Shown: positions 43,471 through 55,324, numbered from the stretch's first letter. The stretch: DNA of 64,000 nt from Chamaecrista fasciculata (GCA_003254925.1 QANZ01034804.1:3303-67302); one strand, 5' to 3'. Notes: generated from the sequence alone by a model not told the origin. Numbers and translations are program-made.

Positions 43471-44333
43471 AACTAAAATGATCCTTTGACCTTTTTATTT
43501 TAAAGTTTTTAAATAAAAATAAAAATAATTATTTTTTTTTAAATTCACTCGTTTTGTCAGTATTTAAAGTTATGAGTTTGTTTGATCAATTAAGAAATTT
43601 ATTTGTTTTTTTATCAAATAATTATAAAATTAGAAAGAAAACAATATTTAAAAATAATAATTTAAATTTATAATATAGATAAAAAAATAAAAATAATATT
43701 AGAGATACCAGAGTATAAAATTATAAAAATTAAAATGTTTATGAGACTAAATTTACACTTTACCCTAAAAATAAAAATAATATTAAATGTAATTATAAAC
43801 ATTTCATACTCTCATGTCAGTATTTAAAGATATTAGGAAGCCGAAAGTCAGAAGTCGTTGTGAAATGCCTAGTCCAGATTCATCACCACAGAACGCCACC
43901 ATAGGAGCCCTCATCCAGAACGTTATCGCCACAAAACTCTATAATAAGTGAGTGAGTCACCGCTTCTCAGACAGCAACAACTCAAAGTTTCACTAAAAAA
44001 ATTCTGAAGAGTTTTCTCTTACAAAAGCAAAAGTTTTATGGCCAGGTATAACCTTGACATTCCATTCTAATAAAGCTAACAAATATATATAGATGTTAAT
44101 GAAATTATGCTCAAGGGTGAGAGAGAGAATTTATCTTATTAAATTGAATAATGAATAAGAGAGAGTACAACAATATATTTACACGTATATAGATAACACA
44201 ACTAGCACCTAGAATAATTGGTATACAAGAGCTTTGTCCCATGTTTTTTTTTTTGAAAGATTAACTCCAAAAAATTTTCAAAAAATTACATAATTATAGA
44301 TAACACAGCTAACACAACAATATATTACACATA
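43471..44333. other. AT-rich intergenic
   Basis: No gene recognised. A short GC-richer patch at 43850-44040 has no long ORF. Confidence 0.4.
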
Positions 44334-44342
44334 TATATTTAA

Positions 44343-44772
44343 GGGTAAATTATACTTTGATATCATATAGTTTGACCTAATTTCACTTTGGTACCTTATG
44401 GTTTGAAACTTGACACTTTGGTACCCTGTGATATTATTCATTAACACTTTTGTACCATTTTGAGCTATTTTGTAATTTTAACCATAACAAATTTTGTAAA
44501 AATTACATAGTGACTACAAAAAGTTTTCAAAAAATTACAAATAGGTCCCTGGATACATATTATATAGGGACTAAAATGAGAAGTTTAAAAAAAATTTAGG
44601 GTCAATATGTAATTTTTGTAAAATTTGTTATGATTAAAATTACAAAATAGCTCCAAAGGGTACCAAAGTGTTAATGGAGAATACCACAGGGTACCAAAGC
44701 GTCAAGTTTCAAACTACAAGGTACCAAAGTGAAATAGGGTCAAACCACAGGGTACCAAAGTGTAATTTACCC
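44343..44772. mobile_element. 430-bp hairpin element with 9-bp TSD (GGTACCAAAGTG family, type copy)
   Basis: Ends GGGTAAATTATACTTTG and CAAAGTGTAATTTACCC are inverted copies. The exact 9-bp TATATTTAA flanks it at 44334-44342 and 44773-44781. Each arm holds four (G/A)(C/G)TTTGGTACC-type units about 30 bp apart, inverted between arms. The centre is a 'GGTCCCTGGATACATATTA' loop. No coding capacity. Confidence 0.85.
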
Positions 44773-44781
44773 TATATTTAA

Positions 44782-45442
44782 TCTATTGTTCTTTACTCAT
44801 TTGTGTACGTACAATAGCCAATTTATAGGACACGCTACATGTCATAAAGTATGATTAAGGGCATTATAATACACCTTTAAACACACTAATGAACTTTCAT
44901 AAAAATATTACAAAAGGACTGAATTGATGGAGCCATAGTGTGATTGTAGAGATGCTACAAAAATGACAGGGATGTAGTCATCACATAGTACATATTTACA
45001 ACATAAAGAAAAATAACATAACAAAGTATTCTTACAACTGTAAAATTTTAACAGTAAACATTTAAAGAACACTATCTATTTAATTTTTAAATTTAACATC
45101 AACAGTTCAACACACATATAACTTAATAAAAAAACACATATAAATTAATAAAAATGAAAAATACAAACACATATAATAAATTATTTTTAGATAAATAAAT
45201 CAATTTGTTATATAAAAAAATTTAAATAAATAAATAAACTAACTAACCTACGGGATTAAGTGGATCATTGGTTTGACGATTATAACATTGAGTGCTTTGC
45301 TAAAATTATGAAGCAAAATATAAAAGAGTGCTATGTTAAAATTATAGGATATAATTAAAAAAAATTGAAATAACACATCTTATTATTTGTAAACAATCAA
45401 ATTTCACACCCATTACATCAGAGATAAAAAAATTGCGAAAAC
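44782..45442. other. AT-rich upstream region of the FKBP gene
   Basis: No ORF. It should include the promoter and 5' UTR of the FKBP gene; I cannot place a TATA box with confidence in such AT-rich sequence. Confidence 0.4.
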
Positions 45443-48400
45443 ATGAGTCTGAGTTATTCCATGAACGTTGCTGCAATTTTTCTTTTGCTCCTTCTCATTG
45501 CTTCCGTAGGTAACAATAATGTTCTCCATTTTTCTCCCGATTGGTTCTATAATCAAATCATTTAATGCTAAACAACGAAATCAAAATTTTAATTCGTTGA
45601 ATTTGTTCACTGTATTCTTCGCCGCTTGATTCACAAATCTTAATGATTTCCATTTCAATGGTTCGCTTTCTTATGAGTTTCTACGATATTCATCGCTTTC
45701 ATGTTTCTTTCTGTGTTAGCATCTGCAAAGAAGTCCGGTGATGTAACAGAGTTACACATTGGTGTTAAGGTAACTTGCCCTTTTCCCTTAGAATCAAATT
45801 CCTTTCTCTTTCTTCCAGATTCCCAGATTTTCTAGGCTTAAAAAAATGGTTAAATTACACTTTGGTACTCTGAAGTATGGACCAATTCCACTCTAGTATC
45901 ATGTTTTTTCAAAAGTAGCATTTTGATATCTTGTTCTATTCATCGTTCATTTTGGTACCCAAAACTTTCTTTTTGTTATTCACGTGCAAGTCACATGCAT
46001 GGTAAAAAATACGAAATCCACCGTTTCACGATTCAGCCTTAAAAAAAACGATTTAATATGTACTTGAAGGGAGAGGATTTTGTGTTCTTTAGGTTGAATT
46101 GTGAAATCTGAGTTTAGAAGGGTGGATTTCGTGTTTTTTACCATTCATGTGACTTGCATGTGCTTTTTTCCGTAAGAAAAGTAACGAAAAAAGAGTTTTG
46201 GTACCAAAGTTCTAATAACGAATAGAACAGGGTAATAAAATGTCATTTTTGAAAGAACGAGATACTAAAGTGGAATCAACCCATGCCTGGGTACCAAAGT
46301 GTAATTTACAAAAAAAAAAAAAAAAAAAAAAANAAAAAAAAAAAAAAAAAAAAAAAGACTCAGTGCTTATGCATTTGGATTGACTAGTCTAAAGATTTAT
46401 TAGTGTATTGAATGCTGTTGAATTACAGCTTTTGAATGACGTGTGAAATCTGTATTCTCTTTTTCTTTTAGGGAATTCCATATTTTGGTTTCTTTGTTTA
46501 AGTTTTAACTGTCCTTGTCACTGAATCACTAAAATATTCCTCAGTGTTATTTTCTTTTCTTGGGTACCAATTTGAACAAAGAAAGATAAAGCTTGTTATG
46601 TTTATTTGAGTTACTAGAGAAACTTTCTTGTTTTGATCCTACATTCTGCAGTTCCTGAACATCAGTTTCAATCATAAATAGGCTAATCTGAATAGGAAAC
46701 CAAGTTATCATTTCATTTGATATCCTCTTTCTTAATCACCAATTTTGCTTCTTTCTCTTTGCAGTATAAACCAGAATCATGTGACCTTCAGGCACATAAA
46801 GGTGATCTACTCTCCGTACACTATGAGGTGAGAAGATTTCCAGTTCATGTTATTTTTTTATTTATTTTCTTGATGAATAGCTTAAATTGAAGAAGTAGCT
46901 CCTGTTTTATCGGCAGATATTGAACTGATCTTGGATTTAGCCATAGGTTTATCTGTGCAAAATTTATGATGTCACTTGGACAATTATTCAGGTTTTCTAA
47001 TTCCAAAGAAGCTAATACAAGAATCAGAAACCAAAAAGCACTCTGTTCTAGTTGGAGTCAATGATTTGAATAAGAGAAAATGACAGAACAGAACAAAAGA
47101 AGAAGAGGAAGAAGAAAGAGATAAAAAGGAAATGGCATTGTTAGTTAACTAGCTAATGTCTTGCATAGATGTCTTCGATTCTAGGTTCAGGATTTGAAAT
47201 GAATGTAGTGGAAGCTATATACAGAAATTTTTGTGGCATTGGTAATTAATGTTGTTGACATGATGTGCAAGATGGAACACAAGGGAATCATAAGCTTTAA
47301 ATTACATTCTCCTGGAATGTCAGGCGTGACAAATACTTGATACCCACTCAATCATTCCCCATTCAACAATATATATAATTACATAACAATGTTAGCATAA
47401 ACTATAAATAATGGACATAAGAAAAGTCATAATAATTGTTTATTTGTTTAGATAATTCTTGGTAATGTACTAGTCGGAGAAGAGTGAATGGAGGGAGCAC
47501 ATAATTTCGGTGACAATAATTATAACTCATCAGTCTGAACATCAAAGTACAAAACAATGCTTGCATAGAGATGGATATTTATATCATAGTCATTTTTAAG
47601 ATTTTATCCCAATCCTCATGGCATTATATTTCCTGTTCTTTGGAACTTTTATTCACTCTTTTGGAGTAAGAACATCAAATCATGTACTTTCTTATTGTTG
47701 ACATTATTAAATGATGTTCCACATTCTCATATACCTTCTAATGAGAGTAGTGATCAAATCACCATAGGAATGCATATCTAAAAGAGATCACCAACTAGTA
47801 CTCAATTTCATTTGAAATTAATGTGTTCCTCAGTATATAAAATATTGCGACTTGTCTTTGCAGGGAAAACTCACTGATGGAACTATTTTTGATTCTAGCT
47901 TTGAAAGTAATAAGCCTATTCAGTTTCAAGTTGGAATTGGTCAAGTGATCAAAGGTGTGTTGTGTGCAAAGAACTTTCAATTCCTGAATTCTCGGTTTTT
48001 CGTAATTAAAAATAACACCTAAGAAGCAACTTGTGCAGTATGAAGTCATCGATTTCAACCACAAACAAGAAAATCTTGAATTCCTTGTAAATTTGAATCT
48101 TCTCATGCCATTTGATGTTTCAAATTTATTTTGGGCATATAGTGTAAGGCTTCTTGTAGTATAAATTCTTATAGTTTATACTTGTTTTCTTCTCTAAATC
48201 TCTGGTATTTTCAAGCACCTTTTGGTAACAATAGGATTTCATAACAAGGAAGAAGATGCAACGGATTGTTGCACATTTGCTCAAGTGTAGACATGTCAAT
48301 CATCACATCCACATTGCTTTAGAAAATGAGCCACGCTCTTTATGTTTCTGACCACTGAATTTATGGGCTCCTTTGATACTTACATGGATGCATGATTGTG

Positions 48401-51124
48401 TTTTTTTGGACTAATTCTCTATGGTTTAAGAATTTTCAAATTAGTGACTTGTGCTTAACTCAGCTAACAAAGAAAAAGAAAAAAAAAAAGTCATGCACAC
48501 ACTGTGTAGCACATGATTCCCTTGTTTTTGGCATTTTTCTTCTCAATCTTTAGGAGTTTTATATATCTCTCATTTTGTATTTACGTATACAAATCATGCA
48601 TATGATATGACGTTGGTAAGATCTTCGTCATATCGTATACATGATTGTGAAGAGAGAACTCTTAGTTTCAAAAGTAAGGCTGTCATGCATTTTGAAATTT
48701 TCTTTCAGCAATTAATGGTTAACCCGCTATCTTGAAAAGCATATATATCATTTGTTATGTGTTCAAATAGCACATGTAATATGGTGTTCAAATCATCCAT
48801 TTACTTGAAAATAAGCCTCTCTTCTTTCTGAAAATTGAATTTATGGGCTCCTCTGTTTACTTATATAGATGCATGAATGTGTTTTATTAGAATAATAATA
48901 CATAAACTATCATTTTATTTAGACCAAAGTCCTATTTTGGTCCCTCATATTTGCTCAAAGTTTTGTTTTGGTCCCTCAATTATTTTTTCATTCCGTTTTG
49001 ATCCCTTATGTTTGCTCAAAGTTCCGTTTTAATCCCTCAAGTTTTTTTGTTCTGTTTTGGTCCCTCAAGTTTCTAAAAAGTTCCACAGTTAGTCCATGAC
49101 CTTTTTCATCCACTTTTTCTGCTAAAAAAAAAAAACTAACTTCCATCTCCCAACAATTTTGCTCTTTTACAAAAGGGAAGGAGCTTAATGCAAAAGAGAA
49201 AAATTTTCGGGCAATGAAAGTTAGTTCTTTTTCCTTTTTTTAACAGAAAAAGTGAACGGAAAATAGTCAGGGACTAATGGTGGAACTTTTTGGAAACTTG
49301 AAGGACCAAAACGGAACTTTGAACAAACATGAGGGACCAAAACGGAACGAAAAAAATTTGAGGGACCAAAACGAAACCTTGAGCAAACATGAGGGACCAA
49401 AACAGAGTGATAAAAACTTGAGGGACCAAAATAGAACTTTGAGCAAACATGAGGGACCAAAATAAGACTTTGGCCTTTTATTTAAAGCTACTGGTTTATG
49501 GTTGATGGAAAATGTTCTTTTGAGATGAAGCTTATTGGATTCCTAAAGCCTCCTTTCTTTGCAGGTTGGGACCAAGGGTTTCTGGGTATGTGTCTAGGGG
49601 AAAAGCGAAGGTTTAAAATACCACCCAGACTTGGCTATGGAGCACAAGGTTCTCCCCCTAATATTCCAGGTATATCCCTCATTTTATCTAGAGTAAATTA
49701 CATTTTGGTATCCTGTTCTATGGATCGATTTCACTTTGGTACCATGTTCTTTCAAAAGTGACACTTTGGTATCCTGTTCTTTGAACTTTTAACATTTTGG
49801 TACCCTATTCTTTCACAAGTGACACTTTGGTATCCTGTTCGTTGCACTTTTAACATTTTGGTACCCTATTCTTTCAAAAGTGACATTTTGGTACCATGTT
49901 CTTTGCACCGTTAACACTTTGGTACCCTAACAAAGATAGAACAGGGTACCAAATTATGAAAGAACAGGATACCAAAGTGAAATCGATCTATAAAACAGGG
50001 TAGCAAAGTGTCACTTTTGAAAGAAAAGAGTACCAAAGTGAAATCGATCCATAGAACCAGGTACCAAAGTGTAATTTACCCTTTTATCTATGTTCAACAT
50101 CCAATACATTATTTCTAATAGGTACATTATTTCTAATAGATTTAAATATTCATTTTAATAGGCATACTGGTTGTTTTAGTGAATGGCCAAACTGGTTCAT
50201 ATTCAGTAGTGGAAGAGGATGTAGCCTAAACTATACTTTGAATGACCGCATTATAGTAGCAAGTAGCACTTTGGTAAAAGTCATAGAAGGGTTCAACATA
50301 TCTTTTTGGTGATTTTCAAATAATTGCTTAATATTAATCCTATATATGAGCTCCTTGTTTCATATCATATTGTTGAAAATCTATTTCATTGAATAAGTTT
50401 TGATAATACATTGTATAAGGAAGCTTGCACACATATAAATGCACAAGAAAAACACTTAATACAATTAAGGTTCAACTACTTAACCTCCTAATTAATATAG
50501 GAACAAATACTGACCAACTAACTTAATCAATAAAGATTACATATTCTCATGTTTCTTAACACATATCAATGGTTTTTTTAGCGTCACAAAACATTGTAAT
50601 TTGATTTTATACATAACAAAGAAGCGAGTTGATTAAAATGAACCTTGTGTAAAAACTTTACACTTATTGAATATTTAAATCTCAAAGCTTTTATGTGTCT
50701 TGTTGATATAGCCAACAATATATCATGAGAAAATCTAATTTTTGGTCCTTGAGTTTATTCTGAGTCAACGAATTAGGAAGACTCGATCCCTAGAATATCG
50801 CAATTGTTAACTATTTGGTCCCTGAGTCAAATTTAGTGACAAAAAAGAATACAAATTCCAGGACCAAAATCAATTTAAATTCAAAGACTAACTCATTGAC
50901 AATTCTAACATTTCAGGGACCAAATCATATATTTCGATTATTCAAAGACTTATTTGTTAACTTGATATAAATTTAGGAACTTAATCATAAGTTTTCTCAA
51001 TAATTAGTGTAGGCTAATATGAGGGTTCAACATTACAGGTGGTGCGACGCTTATTTTTGACACTGAGCTAGTAGCAGTGAACGGAAAATCTTCAAGCCAA
51101 CAAAAACTAAAGAGCCAATTGTAG
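45443..51124 (+). CDS. FKBP15: secretory FKBP-type peptidyl-prolyl isomerase (FKBP15-like), 6 exons
   Basis: Exons 45443-45509, 45720-45769, 46765-46827, 47864-47954, 49565-49669, 51039-51124 join in frame to 153 residues with GT/AG sites throughout. Signal peptide about 1-25 ([16 protein letters not shown]). One FKBP domain, about residues 40-140, follows. It interconverts cis and trans peptidyl-proline bonds and in this family acts in the ER lumen. Binding-pocket residues match the FKBP12 pattern: Tyr in VHYEG, Phe and Asp in IFDSS, Phe in FQV, VI and Trp in GQVIKGWDQG, Tyr in GYGAQG and Phe in LIFDTEL. A Cys pair (ESCDL and GMCLG) is typical of FKBP13/15-type proteins. The C-terminus is KSQL, not an H/K/NDEL-type ER signal. 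Introns 2, 4 and 5 carry hairpin elements. Confidence 0.92.
45849..46309. mobile_element. hairpin element in FKBP intron 2
   Basis: Left end GTTAAATTACACTTTGGTAC and right end GTACCAAAGTGTAATTTAC are inverted. Pairing continues inward through GCATGTGACTTGCA-type words and AAATCCACC/GGTGGATTT. A TTGGTACC-family member. Its right edge runs into a poly-A tract, so the target duplication cannot be judged (the left flank is AAAAAAATG). Confidence 0.65.
46310..46356. repeat. poly-A tract with one undetermined base
   Basis: About 46 A with an N at 46333, directly after the hairpin element. Its length is likely uncertain in the assembly. Confidence 0.9.
48922..49475. mobile_element. 554-bp hairpin element with 9-bp TSD (GGGACCAAAACGGAAC family) in FKBP intron 4
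   Basis: Ends GACCAAAGTCCTATTTTGG and CCAAAATAAGACTTTGGCC are inverted. The exact 9-bp TTTTATTTA flanks it at 48913-48921 and 49476-49484. Arms hold repeated TTTTGGTCCCTCA(A)GTTT units, spaced about 30 bp, inverted on the other side as GAGGGACCAAAACGGAAC. The loop is A-rich. It lies about 90 bp upstream of exon 5. Confidence 0.85.
49691..50081. mobile_element. 391-bp hairpin element with 9-bp TSD (TTTGGTACC family) in FKBP intron 5
   Basis: Ends GAGTAAATTACATTTTGG and CCAAAGTGTAATTTACCC are inverted. The exact 9-bp TTTTATCTA flanks it at 49682-49690 and 50082-50090. The left arm has at least six TTTGGTA(C/T)C units with CCT(G/A)TTCTTT spacers; the right arm has fewer. It begins only 21 bp after the exon 5 donor. 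Confidence 0.85.
50091..51038. other. remainder of FKBP intron 5
   Basis: AT-rich. Bases 50730-50990 contain a further decayed inverted repeat (TTTTGGTCCTTGAG / 'TCCAGGACCAAAATC' words). No ORF. Confidence 0.4.
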
Positions 51125-51285
51125 AGAAATTGATAGTTTATAGTTATGGCTAAAAAAAATTCTTTTGGCAGGCTTTGTTGAATGGTTTGATTATTTAAAG
51201 TGGTGGTTTTATAATTTATTGTATAGCTATTAGTAATTATAGTAAAAACAAGTCATAGAGATTTAATTAAAATTTAAAGTTTTTA

Positions 51286-52368
51286 GGCCAAAATGCGAAT
51301 TTGTCCTGTAACTTTGTTTCACGTCTCAAATCAGTCTTATATCTTTTTTTTGTCTCGAATTTGGTCCCGTATCTTTACTCCAGGTCCAAAGTCAGTCCTA
51401 TATCTTTTTTTTCTTACTTTTAGTCTCATATGTTTTGAAAACCTCCTATCGTTAGTCCTCCATTTTAAATTACAGTTTAGTTCTAAAAACATCAAGTCCC
51501 TTTCACCTTATTTTCTAACTATCAAAATGAAAGTGAAAGAGCATCCCTGAAGATTCTCAAACCTTATATCTTGGTCTCTAATCCAAGAATTTTTCATGAA
51601 ATGAAATAGAAATGCAAAAACAACACAAACTAAAGCAAATGACAGTGGGACCAAAACTGAAAATGCAAAAAATTTAAAATCTATCGGAAAATGCCCCAAA
51701 CTCGCTGGAGAATATACGGAAATCGCCGAGAAACTCAAGAACTCATCCAAAAACCCCAATCCTCACTGAAATCTCACTCAAATAATTGCCTTCAAATACT
51801 TTAAGAAAGAATTTTTGAAAATTCAAACTTTCTTCTATCACCTCCCTCCTCAAAAGTTTGGATTTTCGAAAATTCTTTCTTAAAGCATTTGAGGGCGTTT
51901 GTTTGAGTAACACTTCAGTGAGGATTGAGGTTTTTCGATGAGTTCTTGAGTTTCTTTTTCGTACGTTTTTTGGCAAGTTTGGGGCATTTTTCCGGTGGAT
52001 TTTAAATTTTTTGCGTTTTCAATTTTGGTCCCATTGTCATTTTCTTTAATTTGTGTTGTTTTTGCATTTCTATTCCATTTCATGAAGAATTCATGAATTA
52101 GGGATGTTCTTTCACTTTCATTTTGATAGTCAGGGACTAAAGTGAAAGGGACTTGAAGTTTTGAGAACTAAACTATAATTTAAAATGGTTGAAGGACTAA
52201 CAGTGGGAGGTTTTCAAAACATATGAGACCAAAAGTGAGACAAAAAAAAGATATAGGACTGATTTGGGACATGGAGCAAAGATATAGGACCAAATTCAAG
52301 ACAAAAAAAGATATAGGACTAATTTGGAACCTGGAACAAAGTTACACCACCAAATTCGCACTTTGGCC
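51286..52368. mobile_element. 1083-bp near-complete palindrome with 9-bp TSD
   Basis: Ends GGCCAAAATGCGAATTTG and CAAATTCGCACTTTGGCC are inverted. The exact 9-bp AAGTTTTTA flanks it at 51277-51285 and 52369-52377. The two arms of roughly 535 bp pair from the ends almost to the centre near 51840; for example AGCAAATGACAGTGGGACCAA on the left matches TTGGTCCCATTGTC on the right. Outer arm units are TCCTATATCTTTTTTTGTCTC-like. No transposase ORF. It lies about 160 bp downstream of the FKBP stop, so it may be in or beside its 3' UTR. A half-copy lies at 19582-20000. Confidence 0.88.
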
Positions 52369-52482
52369 AAGTTTTTAAATTAAAATTGTCTTTGATATAT
52401 TATTAAATAAAATTATAAACCCCTTTTAGTTTCACAACTTTCAACTTTGACTAATAAATGAAATGTAAGCCTGTGTTTTAAA

Positions 52483-53029
52483 GGGAAAAATACAAATAGC
52501 CTCCTTCAATTATGACTTAATTGCAAATAGGCTTGTCAACTTCTAAATATAACAATTAATCCCCTTCAATATGGTTTTGTTGCAAATAACTTCATAAATT
52601 GTTGAACTTAGCAAATACCCTCATTCAACTATAATCTAGTTGTAAATACCCCCATTTAATTATAAAATTTAGCAATTATCTCTTTGAAACTTCCACAATC
52701 TTGTATTTCACTTGAATTTTACATATAGTTCTCATATTCAATTGTTTTTAAAATCTTTCTTCTCTACTTAAAAGTCCAAAAAACTAAATAAATTTGCTAA
52801 AATTCAAAATAAAAGAATGTGAAAAGTCAAGGGACTATTTGCTATATTTTAAAGTCCAAGGGGTTATTTACAGTTAAATCAAAGTTGAAGGAGGGAATTT
52901 GGTAACTTTGATTGTTGAGGGGATATTTGTACTTAATCCATTACTAAAGGGGATTATTTACTATAATTAATAATTGAGGGGTCTATTTGTAATTAGTCTA
53001 TAGTCGAAATGGCTATTTACATATTTTCC
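52483..53029. mobile_element. 547-bp hairpin element with near-exact 9-bp TSD
   Basis: Starts GGGAAAAATACAAATAGCC and ends GGCTATTTACATATTTTCC, inverted. The flanks are TGTTTTAAA (52474-52482) and TATTTTAAA (53030-53038), one mismatch. Arms contain inverted units of GGGGTATTTGTAA / TTGCAAATA type. Its sequence is unrelated to the other families here, but the architecture is the same. Confidence 0.7.
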
Positions 53030-53038
53030 TATTTTAAA

Positions 53039-53399
53039 CATTGAGTACTAACTGATATGGCATTTAGAAATTTGGATGGGTCCTCATGGATGAAACGGTG
53101 TTTGCTACTAATGTTAGTTTGATACATAAATTTTTTTTCGTAAACTTTTAAAGAGGTTAGAAGGTATTTTCTAACTTTAGTAAGATATCGGTTCTTACCT
53201 CTAAATTTTTTTTTTTTAATTGTACTCAAATTTCTCAACGCTTCCTCTCCCATTATGAGTGTCAAATGAGCATAACCAAACTTCCATCCGTCTTGTTTTC
53301 TTGTCTTCTTATAGATTACTATCATTATCACCCTATTAAAGTAAATCATGTTCTTTAAATTTTGAACAAAGTTATAACTAATTAATTAGGACTTAAGGT
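53039..53399. other. intergenic
   Basis: No gene or clear repeat recognised. The short minus-strand frame at 53029-53349 has no recognisable motif. Confidence 0.4.
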
Positions 53400-54210
53400 C
53401 ATGTTTAATTCTTATAACCAGTGTAGTCAAGATCTAGATTTAGATCGTAAGATCGTAAGATCTGACGATCTTGCTTTGCAAGATCTAGTTAAATCGGGTG
53501 CAAGATTGTTTTTGAGCAATATCGTAGTAGGATCGCTATTTTGCTCGTAAGATCGTACGATTTTACCGATCCTATATTTTTTTTTTTGAAGTTTTTTTTT
53601 TAAAAAAAATGTCCAAAATGTTGCTTTTGGGGACTTTTTTTTTTTTCAGGGTCCAAAATGCTCCATTTTAAACACCCAAAAATTCAAAACTCTAATTTGT
53701 TGTTCGAATATTGAGCTTAACTTGTCAAAGTATTGAGCTTAACTTGTAGTTCTTTAGGATATGAACGTAATTGGAGTACTTTTGAAAGGGTAAGAAACTT
53801 TAAACATGATTTTTTTTTTACAAATCTTATTATTTTATTCTCCTTATATAGTTAAGTTAATTATTTATAACCATTCATTATTTAGGTTCACACGAAGAGA
53901 ATGAATTATATGATTCAAAAAAGATGAATGGGTTGATCTATGTTATATTTAGTCAAAAATTGAAAGGAAAAAGAACTATAAGGGAGCTTAACAACATAGA
54001 AGATCTTTCTTCTGATGATGAATGGATCACTGAGAATAATAAAAAAAGAGATGAAGACATAAAATGAAATAGAAGACAAAGCCTTTGAAGTTCAAGAAGT
54101 AGAAAATGTTGAACCTCATGGCACTGTTGATGATTTGGAAATTCCAGTGGATAAAATAGAAATGAGAGATATTAATGATGATGATTTTGATGTGATACAT
54201 GCTTGAATTA
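53400..54210 (+). pseudogene. hAT transposase C-terminal fragment in repeat sequence
   Basis: From about 53890 the plus strand reads a peptide with MNGLIYVIFSQKLKGK and then SSDDEWITENN. This is the end of the hAT dimerisation domain of plant transposases ('RMN.LVFV.YN.KLK.R' and 'DDEWIT'). Acidic sequence and stops follow. The preceding 53430-53580 has repeated AAGATCGTA/CGATC words. A decayed element. Confidence 0.6.
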
Positions 54211-54269
54211 ATACATCATAAGACACTAAAAAAGACCATAAATATTTTTTAACTTAAAACAAAAGATAA

Positions 54270-54891
54270 GGTCAAAAATCTATTTTGGTCCCTAATGTTT
54301 ACCCAAAGTTCTTTTATAGTCCCTAATATTTTTTCGTGTTTCCTAAAAGTTCCATCATTAGTCTCTAACTATTGAATATAATTATATTTCTCTCGTTTCA
54401 AACCCGAATGCAACTAAATCAAAGCTACAGATTAAATTTGATGAATTCTTTTTAACCTAGTTAGAGTCATCAACAAACAAAATCAAATTGAGCATAAAAT
54501 GGGGCCCGAAATTAGAATTACAAATTATACTTAATGAATTCTTTCTTTGTCTAGTTGAAACCGTTGACAAATAAGGTCCAATGTTTCGACCAAACTTATT
54601 TTCGAAACATTATTTAAGCCTGCTTGCCAACGATTCCAACTTGGTAAAGAAAAAACTCATCAAGAGCAATCTGTAACTCTAATTTCGTTACATTTGGACT
54701 TGAATCAAGAAAGGTCATATTCATTAAACAAGCGACCTACTTTCAAAACTCGATCGATTTGACCTCGTTTATCGATAACTCTAACTAAACAAAGAAAAAA
54801 CTCACCAAATTAAGGACTAAAACAAAACAAAACTAAAAAGATCAAAACAGAACTTTGAGTAAATTTTATGGACCAAAATAGGTTTTTAACC
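54270..54891. repeat. hairpin element of the GGTCCCTAATGTTT type
   Basis: Left end GGTCAAAAATCTATTTTGG and right end CCAAAATAGGTTTTTAACC are inverted. Arms hold the TTGGTCCCTAATG / GACCAAAATAGG units of the 48922-49475 family. The loop of about 440 bp is unrelated and has a partial internal duplication (TTAAT(G)GAATTCTTT words). The flanks AAAAGATAA and GAAAAATTA are not a convincing duplication. Confidence 0.55.
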
Positions 54892-55324
54892 GAAAAATTA
54901 AAAACAATACTTTTTCACATAAATCCCTCGAATAGTCAACCTTTTTATCAAAATTGAAGGCTCATAATTATAATATTGGACTGCCTTCTTTTATATGTGA
55001 AGTTCCAAACTTCCAATAAAATTAAATAAAATGTTTTAAGTGACAATATAAACATACTAGCAAAATAAGTAGAGGTTGAGATCTATAAGACTATAACTAG
55101 AACAAAGGCAAGGCAAGAGTCCAAAAGCCTAAAAGCAACTAAAAGCTAAAATGCTTATGAAACCACAGAATATTCACATATTCATGTCGACACATTTCAA
55201 ACATTAACTCATGGATAGACACTCCACAGACATCACCCAAAAGCGAAAATCAGAGGTCTCTACCTCCCTCTTACAAGGGCAGCCTCACCCTTTCTTTAGC
55301 CGCTTGACTTTTTCCCGATTCACA
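54892..55324 (-). other. 3' UTR and downstream region of the RCD1/SRO gene
   Basis: Directly follows the stop codon on the minus strand. I see no separate gene. The polyadenylation site was not located. Confidence 0.4.

Noticed and set aside
49277..49465. Open frame encoding a repeating KHEGPK/LRDQN peptide
   Set aside because: It is created by the tandem units of the hairpin element's right arm inside FKBP intron 4 and has no support as a gene.
49691..50081. Regularly spaced repeats that look CRISPR-like
   Set aside because: The units are degenerate, inverted between two arms and flanked by a 9-bp target duplication, in a plant intron. This is a transposon, not a CRISPR array.
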